A DNA stretch of 64,000 bases. Source: Rhodocytophaga rosea (GTDB lineage Bacteria > Bacteroidota > Bacteroidia > Cytophagales > 172606-1). The stretch is taken from NCBI RefSeq assembly GCF_010119975.1, contig NZ_CP048222.1:1881501-1945500 (forward strand), in the 5' to 3' direction. Below are positions 33,619 to 42,774 of this stretch, one piece after another; within the stretch, counting starts at the first letter, position 1, and each line of letters starts with the position of its first letter. The notes below the pieces were generated by a model. It ran no database searches, had not been told where the DNA came from, and saw nothing but the letters and a program-made list of their open reading frames with translations. A program made the translations under genes and the position numbers.

Positions 33619-34398
33619 TTAAATCAGGTAGAAGAAGGTAAACACAAATACCCATACCAGATCTACAAAGTGCCAGTATAAACCTACTTTTTCTACCATT
33701 TCGTAGTGGCCCCTTCTTTCATATACGCCAGTGGCAGCATTAAAGAAGATAAGCATGTTCAGGATAACCCCACTAAATACGTGCGTTCCATGAAAGCCTG
33801 TGATAAAAAAGAACAGATCAGCAAAAGCCGGAGGGCCATACTGATTAATGACCAGATTTGCACCAAAAATTGTTTTTTCTACCACATTTCCATTTTCAAT
33901 TAACCGCACCAGTGAACCATCCTCAGTTCCGTGTATAAAGTGAGCCCATTCCCAGGCCTGGCTGCCCAGGAAAGCAAAACCGCCCAGAATTGTCCATAAC
34001 ATCCATTTTTCCACATCATGTTTGTCGTTCCGGTGACCCGCTTCTACCGCCAATACCATCGTTACACTGCTCATGATGAGAATAAACGTCATAATACCCA
34101 CAAATACCAGCGGCAATGAATAACCATGTAAAAAGGGTACGGCTTCATATACTTTTTCCGGTATAGGCCAGTATGCCTGGGAGAATTTAAAGGCACCATG
34201 TATTTCCGGGTTATACGCAGTATGACTGAAACGGATTAATCCGTAGGTAATGAGTAAAGCAGAAAAGGAGAAAGCATCAGATAAGAGGAAAAACCACATC
34301 ATCAGTTTGCCGTAACTTGCCTTTAAGGGCTCGTTACCACCATCCCAGATGCTGCCTTTCTTTTTGGGTTTATCAATTACCGTACTTGCAGTTGACAT
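33619..34398 (-). CDS. Cytochrome c oxidase subunit III (longer paralogue)
   Basis: A 259-aa heme-copper oxidase subunit III with about seven helices. Recognisable parts: MMWFFLLSDAFSFSALLITYGL, LVFVGIMTFILIMSSVTMVLAVEAG, FLGSQAWEWAHFIHG, FFFITGFHGTHVFSGVIL, and GLYWHFVDLVWVFVFTFFYL at the C-terminus, the family signature. A 45-residue insertion lies between helices 2 and 3 (HSGAYNPEIHGAFK-like region), and another after HFIHG. It is the second of two subunit III genes, 13 bp after the first. The two may form a heterodimer or be alternative subunits. Confidence 0.9.
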   Translation of the reverse strand: MSTASTVIDKPKKKGSIWDGGNEPLKASYGKLMMWFFLLSDAFSFSALLITYGLIRFSHTAYNPEIHGAFKFSQAYWPIPEKVYEAVPFLHGYSLPLVFVGIMTFILIMSSVTMVLAVEAGHRNDKHDVEKWMLWTILGGFAFLGSQAWEWAHFIHGTEDGSLVRLIENGNVVEKTIFGANLVINQYGPPAFADLFFFITGFHGTHVFSGVILNMLIFFNAATGVYERRGHYEMVEKVGLYWHFVDLVWVFVFTFFYLI

Positions 34399-34411
34399 GT
34401 GAAAAATCGAT

Positions 34412-35014
34412 TTAATGGTTAATTAATAAGAAAACGAACAAATATAGCCAAAGAATATCTAAAAAATGCCAGTAAGTAGTGCACATTTCCATACGTACCA
34501 TACTTTTTGCATGTATTTTAAACTGGAAAGAAGCGATCAACATAATCACCAGAAATACCAGTCCGGTAACCAGGTGTACAGCATGCAAGCCGGTAAGTAC
34601 ATATAGAAACGAACCGGATGGGTTGCCTACAAAGAACACTTGCCGGTCTACCAACGCTACCCAGGAATACCATTGTCCTACCAGAAACGCAATTGCCAGC
34701 ACGACTGTTAATACCATGCCTGCCTTTAGTGAATTCAGGTTATCTTTTTTGGCACTGAAATATGCCCATTGTATGCTTATACTACTTGCCAGCAAAATGG
34801 CAGAATTAATCCAGAAAATAGCAGGCAATTCAAATTCCAGCCAGTTTCCTTCGGCCCTTCTTACCAGATAAGCGCTGGTAAGGGCGGCAAAAATCATAAC
34901 TATACTTACAATAAACAACCATACAGCGAATTTCTTCGGATGCATTGACAGTGGCTGCTGTGGCTCTTCCTGCCACAACTCAATCTCTTTATTACTTATT
35001 TTTTCAGTTCTCAT
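34412..35014 (-). CDS. Cytochrome c oxidase subunit III (shorter paralogue)
   Basis: A 200-aa subunit III with five helices: FAVWLFIVSIVMIFAALTSAYLV, FWINSAILLASSISIQWAYF, AGMVLTVVLAIAFLVGQWYSW, FLYVLTGLHAVHLVTGLVFL and TTYWHFLDILWLYLFVFLLI. The short form corresponds to the five-helix subunit III found in many bacteria. The ATG start gives MRTEKISNKEIEL. It lies between heme O synthase (5 bp upstream) and the longer subunit III. Confidence 0.9.
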   Translation of the reverse strand: MRTEKISNKEIELWQEEPQQPLSMHPKKFAVWLFIVSIVMIFAALTSAYLVRRAEGNWLEFELPAIFWINSAILLASSISIQWAYFSAKKDNLNSLKAGMVLTVVLAIAFLVGQWYSWVALVDRQVFFVGNPSGSFLYVLTGLHAVHLVTGLVFLVIMLIASFQFKIHAKSMVRMEMCTTYWHFLDILWLYLFVFLLINH

Positions 35015-35019
35015 CAGAA

Positions 35020-35919
35020 TTACACTTTATCGAGCAGGAAAGCAATCTGCACCACAGGCAGGTAAATAAACGAGCCAAACATCATTTGCAGGGCAGCTTT
35101 CCTGGAACATTCTTTCATTAAATAAAACGTCTGCATTAAAAATAAAGAACCACATACTACCGCAATTAAGGCAGCATTGATTCCGGTGATACCAAACTTA
35201 GCCGGCAATATACCCAGCGGTATCAAAAACAAGGTATAGATCATAATCTGGAAGGCGGTGTGTAAATCACGTCCACCTCCGGAGGGAAGCAGTTTAAAGC
35301 CAGCTTTTTTGTAATCTTCATCCAGCACCCAGGCAATGGCCCAGAAATGCGGAAACTGCCAGATGAATTGTATGGCAAATAAGGTAAATGCTTCTGTAGA
35401 TAGCATATTGGTAGCTGCTACCCAGCCGATCAAGGGAGGCAAAGCACCTGGAAAAGCACCCACAAATACAGCAACAGGACCTACTCTTTTTAAAGGTGTA
35501 TATACAAAAGCATACAATACCAGCGATAGAAAAGTTAATAGTCCGGAAAGCAGATTGATATAGGTAAATAACAGGTACAATCCCCCAAATCCTAAAATTA
35601 AAGCAAAGATAGTAGCTTCTTTTATAGTCAACCGGCCCGAAGGCAAAGGGCGATTTGCTGTACGGCGCATGAGTTTATCCAGGTCTACTTCAATAATCTG
35701 GTTAATGATATTTGAAGCACCGGTTACCAGAAAACCAGCCAGGGAAAATATAATCATTCGTACCCAGTCTATGGGTTGGCTGGAAGCCAGCAAATAGCCA
35801 ATGGCTCCAGAAAAGGCAACCGTAAACGAAAGCCTGAATTTCAATAAGTCGAAATAAGCACGGGTTTTTAAAGCAAATGAGGCTGTACCCGTTTCAATCT
35901 GGTTTTTAGTAGTAATCAT
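35020..35919 (-). CDS. ctaB: Heme O synthase (protoheme IX farnesyltransferase)
   Basis: A 299-aa polytopic UbiA-family prenyltransferase that attaches the farnesyl chain to protoheme to give heme O. The prenyl-diphosphate/Mg motif NIINQIIEVDLDKLMRRT and the second loop DEDYKKAGFKLLP are both present, with PFHPL-like NRPLPSGRLT. About nine hydrophobic segments follow. The product feeds heme A synthase, whose gene lies directly upstream and overlaps it by 4 bp. Both supply heme A for subunit I in this cluster. Confidence 0.93.
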   Translation of the reverse strand: MITTKNQIETGTASFALKTRAYFDLLKFRLSFTVAFSGAIGYLLASSQPIDWVRMIIFSLAGFLVTGASNIINQIIEVDLDKLMRRTANRPLPSGRLTIKEATIFALILGFGGLYLLFTYINLLSGLLTFLSLVLYAFVYTPLKRVGPVAVFVGAFPGALPPLIGWVAATNMLSTEAFTLFAIQFIWQFPHFWAIAWVLDEDYKKAGFKLLPSGGGRDLHTAFQIMIYTLFLIPLGILPAKFGITGINAALIAVVCGSLFLMQTFYLMKECSRKAALQMMFGSFIYLPVVQIAFLLDKV

Positions 35920-36932
35920 CTGTAAGATAATTGTTTATCTGTGAGTGAAACAGCTGTATTAGAAAATACTTTCTCCTGGTTCAATAACAGAAGCAAAATA
36001 AATTGTATACCTATCGCTACTACGGCTAACAGTAAGTGTACCGGTTGCAGAAAAGCAGGAATTCCAAAATACGCCATTCCTACACCTGCTATAATCTCAG
36101 CAATAATAGTGATCAGCAATAGTTTTGTATAGAAATAAATCATCCCTTCTCTGGCTGTCCCTTTCATCAGTGTATAGAACAGATATACGTGCGCAAACAA
36201 AATTAACGTAGAAAATGTACGGTGAATATAAAAGCTAGTGCCTAATTGTCCGATCCAGTTTATTCGCTGACTTTCTCCCAGGGCAAGCGCAATTTCATCA
36301 ATTGTCTCCCGGACCTGTGTGCCTAATACAATCTGTATCAAAGAAGCTGTTACCAGAAATAGCAATAATTTATTAAGCAATGGCTTGTTGGCAACAGTTC
36401 CTACAGCTACTTTCCCTGTAAAAGACCTGGCTACTGTATATATAAGTATACATACAATTACAATCGCCACCAGCATATGTATCGTTACCATCCAGGGAGC
36501 CAGATTAGTGGCTACCACTACTGATCCCAGCCATCCCTGAAAACCTACCAGAATAAAGCTTAACAGGCTCAGATAAAAGATCACTTTATCTGATTTCAGG
36601 TAAGGAATAGAATAAAGCAAGGTGATAAAAACAAAAATACCAATTAGGGCACCTAATAACCGGTTGAGGTATTCTGTCCAGGTTTTATATACATTAAATT
36701 CCACTTCTGCATAACCCCTGTCATGATATACCTGCTGGTAATCAGAAGGGAGCTGAGACACCTCCGTAGGTGGAACCCAGCTCCCAAAACATTTCGGCCA
36801 GTCAGGACATCCCATTCCGGAACCGGTACTTCTTACAATTCCTCCCACCAGGATCAGCAAATAGACAGCAACAATGGTAACAATACCCGACTTCTGAAAC
36901 CTGTTATATTTGTTGCCTTTGCTCATCTCCAT
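35916..36932 (-). CDS. ctaA: Heme A synthase (COX15/CtaA type)
   Basis: A 338-aa membrane enzyme that oxidises heme O to heme A. Eight helices in two four-helix halves. The conserved Cys pair occurs in SGMGCPDWPKCFGSW. His residues in MVTIHMLVAIVI, FYIHRTFSTLI and PVHLLLAVVA fit three of the four heme-ligand positions. In the first half the EYxHR-type motif reads EYLNRLLG, with Asn where CtaA of Bacillus has His. It starts 21 bp after the subunit I gene and overlaps heme O synthase by 4 bp. Confidence 0.9.
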   Translation of the reverse strand: MEMSKGNKYNRFQKSGIVTIVAVYLLILVGGIVRSTGSGMGCPDWPKCFGSWVPPTEVSQLPSDYQQVYHDRGYAEVEFNVYKTWTEYLNRLLGALIGIFVFITLLYSIPYLKSDKVIFYLSLLSFILVGFQGWLGSVVVATNLAPWMVTIHMLVAIVIVCILIYTVARSFTGKVAVGTVANKPLLNKLLLFLVTASLIQIVLGTQVRETIDEIALALGESQRINWIGQLGTSFYIHRTFSTLILFAHVYLFYTLMKGTAREGMIYFYTKLLLITIIAEIIAGVGMAYFGIPAFLQPVHLLLAVVAIGIQFILLLLLNQEKVFSNTAVSLTDKQLSYR

Positions 36933-36953
36933 CTGCTTTCACTGATTGTAGTT

Positions 36954-38936
36954 TTATTCTGTATCAGAATTATTCTTCACATTCTGGTCAGCCCCTGCAC
37001 TTCCCTTAGGTATATGATGATCTTTTACGGTGGGTGCATTTATACCCTCGCCTCTTTCATACACTACGCCAGTTGCCGGATCTTCAATATCATTTCCTAT
37101 CAAACCCTGCTCGTGTGGGAAATTAGATTCCGGTGTAGCCGAGAATGGAATATGCTGTGGAATAAAATCTTCAGGTGCGCCAGGTTTGCTGTAATCATAG
37201 GGCCATCTGTACACGGATGGGATTTCTCCTACCCAGTTACCATGTCCGGGATGTATTGGAGCTGTCCATTCAAGCGTATTGGAGCGCCAAGGATTCTGGG
37301 GTGCCCTTCTTCCACGGAAAATGCTATAGAAGAAGTTAAATAAGAACACCAATTGTGCTGCGCCAGTCATGAAGGCGGCAATACTAATGAACTGGTTCAA
37401 ATCTAAGTATGTGCTGAACGCATCAAATCCGGTGAAAGAATAATACCTGCGAGGGAAGCCGGCAATTCCAATGTAGTGCATCGGGAAAAATACCAGATAT
37501 ACGCCTACGAATGTAAACCAGAAGTGAATGTATCCCAGTTTTGCATCCAGCATACGGCCAAACATTTTCGGGAACCAGTGATACACACCAGCCAGCAATC
37601 CAAATGCAGAAGCACTACCCATTACCAGGTGGAAGTGGGCCACTACGAAATAGGTATCATGCAACTGAATATCAATAGCTGAGTTACCCAAGGCAACGCC
37701 TGTTAAACCACCGGAAATAAACACCGATACCAGGCCAATAGAGAATAGCATGGCTGGCGTAAATATGATATTACCTTTCCATAAAGTAGTAATATAATTA
37801 AATGCTTTTACCGCAGAAGGCACAGCAATAATTAATGTCAGGAACATAAATATAGAACCTAAGAATGGATTCAGCCCAGATACAAACATATGGTGCGCCC
37901 ATACTACGAATGACAGAACTGTGATAGCCATCATAGAACCAATCATGGCACGATAACCAAAGATGGGTTTTCTGGAATTGGTAGCAATAATTTCTGATGT
38001 GATCCCTAAGGCAGGCAATAATACAATGTATACTTCCGGATGGCCCAGGAACCAGAACAAGTGCTGGAATAAAATCGGGCTACCTCCTACATGGTTCAAT
38101 GCTTCTCCACCAATATAAATTTCCGACAAATAGAAACTTGTTCCGAAAGACCTGTCGAAAATTAGCAACAAGGCAGCGGCAAACAATACAGGGAAAGAAA
38201 GTATGCCAATTACCGCTGTAAGGAAAAATGCCCATATAGTTAAGGGAAGCTTGGCAAAAGACATCCCACGCGTTCTCAGGTTAATTACTGTTGTGATATA
38301 GTTTATACTTCCCAGCAATGACGATACAATGAAGAAAGCCATACTTACCAGCCATAAAGTCATCCCCAAGCCAGAACCACTCATGGCCTGTGGCAAGGCA
38401 CTCAATGGCGGATATATTACCCAACCTCCACCGGCAGGACCAGTTTCAAGGAATAAGGAAATAAACATGATCACGCCAGACAGGAAGAAGAACCAGTAGG
38501 AAAGCATGTTTATAAAACCAGAAGCCATATCTCTGGCTCCGATTTGTAAGGGAATCAGGAAATTACTGAAGGTTCCGCTCAAGCCGGCTGTTAGCACAAA
38601 GAACACCATAATGGTTCCGTGCATGGTAACCAGAGCCAGATAGAATTCAGGATCTAACTTACCACTGGTACTGATCCAGTCGCCCAGAACAGGTTTTAGC
38701 CAGGCCATATTTGCTTCCGGAAAACCAAGCTGTATCCGGAATATCATAGATAATGAACCACCCAGCACCGCCCAGAAAATACCGGTAATCAAGTATTGTT
38801 TGGCAATTACTTTATGGTCTTCACTAAAAATATATTTGGTGATAAAATTACCATGATGGTCGTGATCATGATCATGGTCATGATCGGTATGGGCATCGTG
38901 CCCAAGTTCTGTTACGTGAATATCTGCCGCTGACAT
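36954..38936 (-). CDS. ctaD: Cytochrome c oxidase subunit I (A1-type heme-copper oxidase)
   Basis: A 660-aa subunit I with 12 or more helices. The low-spin heme ligand His106 lies in TMHGTIM, and CuB ligands are His299 (WFLGHPEVYI), His348 and His349 (WAHHMF). Heme a3 His434 and heme a His436 lie in VVAHFHLVMG. Tyr303, Glu301 and Asp136 mark it as A1 type with D-channel residues. The N-terminus, before the first helix, carries a His/Asp-rich run (residues 13-29). The C-terminal 90 residues are a soluble extension. It is the core proton-pumping subunit, reducing O2. Confidence 0.95.
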   Translation of the reverse strand: MSAADIHVTELGHDAHTDHDHDHDHDHHGNFITKYIFSEDHKVIAKQYLITGIFWAVLGGSLSMIFRIQLGFPEANMAWLKPVLGDWISTSGKLDPEFYLALVTMHGTIMVFFVLTAGLSGTFSNFLIPLQIGARDMASGFINMLSYWFFFLSGVIMFISLFLETGPAGGGWVIYPPLSALPQAMSGSGLGMTLWLVSMAFFIVSSLLGSINYITTVINLRTRGMSFAKLPLTIWAFFLTAVIGILSFPVLFAAALLLIFDRSFGTSFYLSEIYIGGEALNHVGGSPILFQHLFWFLGHPEVYIVLLPALGITSEIIATNSRKPIFGYRAMIGSMMAITVLSFVVWAHHMFVSGLNPFLGSIFMFLTLIIAVPSAVKAFNYITTLWKGNIIFTPAMLFSIGLVSVFISGGLTGVALGNSAIDIQLHDTYFVVAHFHLVMGSASAFGLLAGVYHWFPKMFGRMLDAKLGYIHFWFTFVGVYLVFFPMHYIGIAGFPRRYYSFTGFDAFSTYLDLNQFISIAAFMTGAAQLVFLFNFFYSIFRGRRAPQNPWRSNTLEWTAPIHPGHGNWVGEIPSVYRWPYDYSKPGAPEDFIPQHIPFSATPESNFPHEQGLIGNDIEDPATGVVYERGEGINAPTVKDHHIPKGSAGADQNVKNNSDTE

Positions 38937-38955
38937 ATAGAGTATGTTTTAGAGT

Positions 38956-40101
38956 TTATTGTATCGAAGCATTCGATTTGGTTGTAACTACATTCGGATT
39001 AACCGGAACCTCTGCTGGAACAGGCTGTGAATCTGTAGCAGAAGTAGCATCACCTGCAGCAGGCTCACCACCTTCAGGACCAATTACTTTTAATGCCTTT
39101 TCCTTCAAATTAGCAGGTACTTTGGCCATATAATCTCTGTTTTTAGAAAGCCATGACTGCTGTTCGGCATACCATTTATTATACTCAGCTTCTTCCACCA
39201 CTACGATTTGAAAACGCATGCTAAAATGGGCTCTTCCGCAGATTTCAGTACAAGCCATTTCATAGTTGAATTTAGGATTGTTGAGTTCATCCCGCATTTC
39301 CTGAGTAGTTTTGGTAGGCGTAAACCAGAACCTGGTAGGCATACCTGGTACAGCATCCATCTTTAAACGGAAATGTGGCACAAATACACTGTGCAATACA
39401 TCTCTGGCCCTGATTTTAAACAATACTGGTTTACCTTTAGGCAGATACATCACTGGTGCTGTAAAATCATCGAAATTCTTCTCATCGGCGAAATCCATCC
39501 CATACTCATTGGTGGCATCAATCAAACGGAAATTATAAGACCCCATTTGTTTGTCTTTACCGGGATAACGGATAAGCCAGTTCCATTGTTTACCCATTAC
39601 TTCTACTACTTCTGAATTTTCGGGTGCATCAGCCGTAATATCCCGCCATACTTTCCAGCCGGATAACACCAGTAGGGTAAGTACAATAGCCGGAATAATC
39701 GTCCATACTACTTCCAGCTTATTGTTATCAGGATAAAAACTAGCTACCCTGCCTTCTTTATACTGGTATTTGAAAGGAAAATAAAACAACAAAATGTGTG
39801 TGGCTACAAATACAGCTCCAATCACACCCATAGAAATCCAGAACAGGTCGTCTATGTCTTTGCCATGCGCTGAAGAAGGTTGCGGCAAAAAGAACTCAGA
39901 TGCCGAAAAAGAGGACCAGACCGCAGCGAAGCCACCAACGATAAAGAACACCAGAAACAAGGCTGCATTGATCCTGTTGCTTGTATCTACCCGTTTTTTG
40001 TGGGTTCCCCGTACCACTGAGATCAGAGTTCCTACCCTGAAGATCATAAAGAGTATGACCACAATCAGAATAGCCCCGATACCTAAAATTATATTTACCA
40101 T
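38956..40101 (-). CDS. ctaC: Cytochrome c oxidase subunit II
   Basis: A 381-aa subunit II. Three hydrophobic segments (about residues 3-21, 46-64, 86-109) and a fourth at 131-150 precede the cupredoxin domain. The CuA ligands are complete: His237 (VLHSVFVPHFRLKMDAVPG), Cys284, Glu286, Cys288, His292 and Met295 (ACTEICGRAHFSM). No cytochrome c domain is fused, so electrons arrive from a separate cytochrome or directly from ACIII. The extra N-terminal helix and a Pro/Ala/Thr-rich C-terminal tail (about residues 345-381) are additions to the usual form. It starts the oxidase part of the cluster. Confidence 0.93.
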   Translation of the reverse strand: MVNIILGIGAILIVVILFMIFRVGTLISVVRGTHKKRVDTSNRINAALFLVFFIVGGFAAVWSSFSASEFFLPQPSSAHGKDIDDLFWISMGVIGAVFVATHILLFYFPFKYQYKEGRVASFYPDNNKLEVVWTIIPAIVLTLLVLSGWKVWRDITADAPENSEVVEVMGKQWNWLIRYPGKDKQMGSYNFRLIDATNEYGMDFADEKNFDDFTAPVMYLPKGKPVLFKIRARDVLHSVFVPHFRLKMDAVPGMPTRFWFTPTKTTQEMRDELNNPKFNYEMACTEICGRAHFSMRFQIVVVEEAEYNKWYAEQQSWLSKNRDYMAKVPANLKEKALKVIGPEGGEPAAGDATSATDSQPVPAEVPVNPNVVTTKSNASIQ

Positions 40102-40135
40102 ATATCAAACTATTTAAAATGTACTTGGATTATTT

Positions 40136-41437
40136 TTAAATATCGTGATGAATACTCTCTTCCAGCATGGGATGGTTTTTTGCAATCAGTGGCCCTAAAG
40201 ATAGGGTTGTAGCCACCACCAGAATGAATACACTGGCATAAACTAAGACAGTCCCGAATTCAAGCAAACCAAAACCTCCATTTTCCTGAACAGATCCAGG
40301 CATGATCATCAAATAGAAATCCAGCCAGTGTCCGATTAATAAACCTGATGCTACTACTTTCAGAAAAACATTCTGGCGTTTGGCATCCCTTGTCATGAGA
40401 ACTAGGAAGGGAAACAAAAAGTTTATAAAAATATTGATGAAAAACACGATTGTATACTTGCCATCATATCCATGCAGACGCTCAACAAAATAAATGGTTT
40501 CTTCAGGAATATTCGCATAATAAATCAGCAGAAATTGTGCAAACCACACATACGTCCAGAAAATACTGAAGGCGAACATAAATTTACCCAGGTCATGCAG
40601 GTGATTCTGGTTAACAACACTTAAATATCCGGCTTCTTTCAGGAAGATCACTGTAAGGGTGATGGTTGAAAGCCCGGCTACAAACCAGCTGGCAAACATA
40701 TACCAGCCAAACATAGTACTGAACCAGTGTGCATCAATAGACATTACCCAGTCCCAGGCAGACATAACAGAGGTAACAGCAAAGATGATAATGAATATAG
40801 CTGAGAGCGTAATACTTTTATCATAATGAATTAAGCCACCATTCTGGTCTTCCAATAAAGATTCTTTCCGGAGCAAACGCCATAATGCATACCAGGCTCC
40901 AAAGTATATTACCATTCTGATTAAGAAAAATGGCACATTTAAAAAGCCATGTTTACCCACTAATATTTCATCATACTCCGGGCTGTTAGGATCATACACA
41001 TTGTGGTTCACCCAGTGAAACATATGCTGATCGCCGACCAGGTTGCTTGCCACAAAAAGTATAATCATCATCACACCGGCAATCGGCAGAAATGCGCCAA
41101 AAGCTTCGGGTATTCTTTTAATAGAGGATGACCACCCTGCGTACGCTACATATTGAAAAGCTACAAAGAATACACCTATTACAGCAATACCTGTAAAATA
41201 TACGTTATTCAGCCATAAGTTTGCCCACAACCGTTTTGACCAATGAAAACCATGTCCTCCGGCGGCAGCGCCTTCGCCTCCATGAGCTTCATGCGGGCCA
41301 AAAATCAGCAGCAATATACCTGCAATGAGTAATAATAAACCAATGCCAATTGCTGTAAACAAGCGTTTGCGCAGTTCGGGAGTGAAGGTATAGCGTTCGT
41401 CTATATTAACAGGCGTATGATGTGTTACTTCAGCCAT
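40136..41437 (-). CDS. actF: Alternative complex III subunit ActF (quinol-site membrane subunit)
   Basis: A 433-aa polytopic membrane protein of about ten helices, matching ActF of the menaquinol:cytochrome c oxidoreductase. Recognisable parts: LFTAIGIGLLLLIAGILLLIFG, HWSKRLWANLWLNNVYFTGIAVIGVFF, AWDWVMSIDAHWFSTMFGWYMF, and FAFSIFWTYVWFAQFLLIYYANIPEET. The pattern is shared with ActC-like NrfD proteins. A Gly/His-rich loop (GGEGAAAGGHGFHW) lies after the first helix. It lies 19 bp after actE and 35 bp before the oxidase subunit II gene, so ACIII and oxidase are linked. Confidence 0.9.
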   Translation of the reverse strand: MAEVTHHTPVNIDERYTFTPELRKRLFTAIGIGLLLLIAGILLLIFGPHEAHGGEGAAAGGHGFHWSKRLWANLWLNNVYFTGIAVIGVFFVAFQYVAYAGWSSSIKRIPEAFGAFLPIAGVMMIILFVASNLVGDQHMFHWVNHNVYDPNSPEYDEILVGKHGFLNVPFFLIRMVIYFGAWYALWRLLRKESLLEDQNGGLIHYDKSITLSAIFIIIFAVTSVMSAWDWVMSIDAHWFSTMFGWYMFASWFVAGLSTITLTVIFLKEAGYLSVVNQNHLHDLGKFMFAFSIFWTYVWFAQFLLIYYANIPEETIYFVERLHGYDGKYTIVFFINIFINFLFPFLVLMTRDAKRQNVFLKVVASGLLIGHWLDFYLMIMPGSVQENGGFGLLEFGTVLVYASVFILVVATTLSLGPLIAKNHPMLEESIHHDI

Positions 41438-41455
41438 TGTTTGTAAGCGTTATCG

Positions 41456-42112
41456 TTAGTCTAGTTTTTGTAATTCGTGTATGTAATGAACAATTTTCCA
41501 GCGTTCAGCAGGATTAATTTGTGAACCATGTGGCCACATACGTCCTTTGCCATGTGTAATGACATGGAAAATATGACCATCGTTCATGGTTTTATAGTTT
41601 CCTACTGTATAAGAGGGTACTCCTTTATATTGTTGCCCTACCAGCCCGTCTCCTTTTCCATTTTCGCCATGGCAATGCTGACAATAGCGGCTGTATAATA
41701 CCTTACCTTCTGCCAGAGTTTCTTCACTGGCTGGTACTGGATTTTTCAGGGTACGTTCCGCAATCCCAATGCTGTCACGGTGAATGTTATACACCATCAG
41801 GTCAGTTACGGTGCTGTCACCTTCGCCATATACCGTCTGGTAATTTCTTCTGGCTACTGTTCCCCGTACAGGCGGCAGCATGGTCATCCCATAGGGATTA
41901 TACGCATTAGAACTTTCGTAATCATCTGCTTCTCCTTCTGTAAGAACTTTTTTTCCTTCATCCTGCTCGCTTTTGATCTGCTTTAGAGGTTCAAAAGCCA
42001 CCGGATGATACATATTGGGAGCATATTCTACGCCTTGGTTGTTGGGGTCTTTGCCACATGAGAAAGTCAGGATAGCTAACCCTACATACAAAATTGATAT
42101 TTTATTTTTCAT
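41456..42112 (-). CDS. actE: Alternative complex III subunit ActE (monoheme cytochrome c lipoprotein)
   Basis: A monoheme cytochrome c, about 218 aa from the ATG at 42112. It has a lipoprotein signal (YVGLAILTFSCG, Cys19) and one heme site YCQHCHG (Cys144, Cys147, His148), with Met192 in RMWPHGSQ as the probable second axial ligand. The middle region has MLPPVRGTVARRNY, conserved in ActE. The frame is open to 42154, inside actD; I prefer the ATG that gives a clean lipoprotein signal (an ATG at 42127 is possible). In ACIII, ActE passes electrons on to the acceptor. Confidence 0.9.
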   Translation of the reverse strand: MKNKISILYVGLAILTFSCGKDPNNQGVEYAPNMYHPVAFEPLKQIKSEQDEGKKVLTEGEADDYESSNAYNPYGMTMLPPVRGTVARRNYQTVYGEGDSTVTDLMVYNIHRDSIGIAERTLKNPVPASEETLAEGKVLYSRYCQHCHGENGKGDGLVGQQYKGVPSYTVGNYKTMNDGHIFHVITHGKGRMWPHGSQINPAERWKIVHYIHELQKLD

Positions 42113-42140
42113 AAGAGATATTCTCATATTCAGAAAGCAG

Positions 42141-42674
42141 CTATTTGATTTCAACCTGTTTGGTATTTACTTCAGTAGCACCGAAATTTTTTAGAATACT
42201 GGTGATCTCATCGGCAGCCAGTTTGTTTTTGCTTAAATCCACGGCCATTACAAACTTATTGTCTGTGCTCCGGCTATCGAACATCAGGGGGCGTTTACCG
42301 GGCCACAGGTTATTCGTGATCAGGAAAGTAGCTACCATTCCCAAAGCAGCAAACAAAACGGTTAGCTCGAAGGAAACCGGCACCAGGTCAGGAATCGGCA
42401 CAAATGGTTTACCTCCAATGATCATAGGCCAGTCATAGCCCATCATCAGCGAAATCATAAGCACGGCGCAGGTTGTTCCGGTAAGGCCAAACATAAAAGC
42501 CGCAATAGGAAGCCTCGACCGCTTATGTCCTAAGGCTACATCCAGCCCGTGAATAGGAAAAGGCGTATAGCATTCGTGGATCTTTACTCCACTGCTGCGC
42601 ACCTTTTTCACTGCTTTCAGCAGCACATCCTCATCATCATAAATACCTACTAAATATTTCTTGCTTGTCTCCAT
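42141..42674 (-). CDS. actD: Alternative complex III subunit ActD (DUF3341)
   Basis: A 177-aa DUF3341 protein, the ActD subunit of ACIII. A soluble N-terminal domain (LVGIYDDEDVLLKAVKKVR; TPFPIHGLDVALGHKRSRL) is followed by two membrane helices (IAAFMFGLTGTTCAVLMISLMMG and LVPVSFELTVLFAALGMVATFL) and a soluble tail that ends LKNFGATEVNTKQVEIK. Small low-complexity repeats lie just upstream of its start. Confidence 0.92.
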   Translation of the reverse strand: METSKKYLVGIYDDEDVLLKAVKKVRSSGVKIHECYTPFPIHGLDVALGHKRSRLPIAAFMFGLTGTTCAVLMISLMMGYDWPMIIGGKPFVPIPDLVPVSFELTVLFAALGMVATFLITNNLWPGKRPLMFDSRSTDNKFVMAVDLSKNKLAADEITSILKNFGATEVNTKQVEIK

Positions 42675-42716
42675 TTGGAAAATTTGAAAATTAGAAGATT
42701 TGGAAATTTGAAAATG
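42675..42716. repeat. Short AT-rich imperfect repeat (GGAAAATTTGAAAAT-like)
   Basis: Two imperfect copies of TTTGGAAATTTGAAAAT-like sequence lie in the gap between actC and actD. A similar string (AAAAATTTGAAGATG) occurs near 21271. It is probably a low-complexity intergenic filler typical of the genome. Confidence 0.4.
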
Positions 42717-42774
42717 AACTTCTAATAAATAGTCTTATTACTTGTACTCACTACTAATACTGGTATTACGATCT

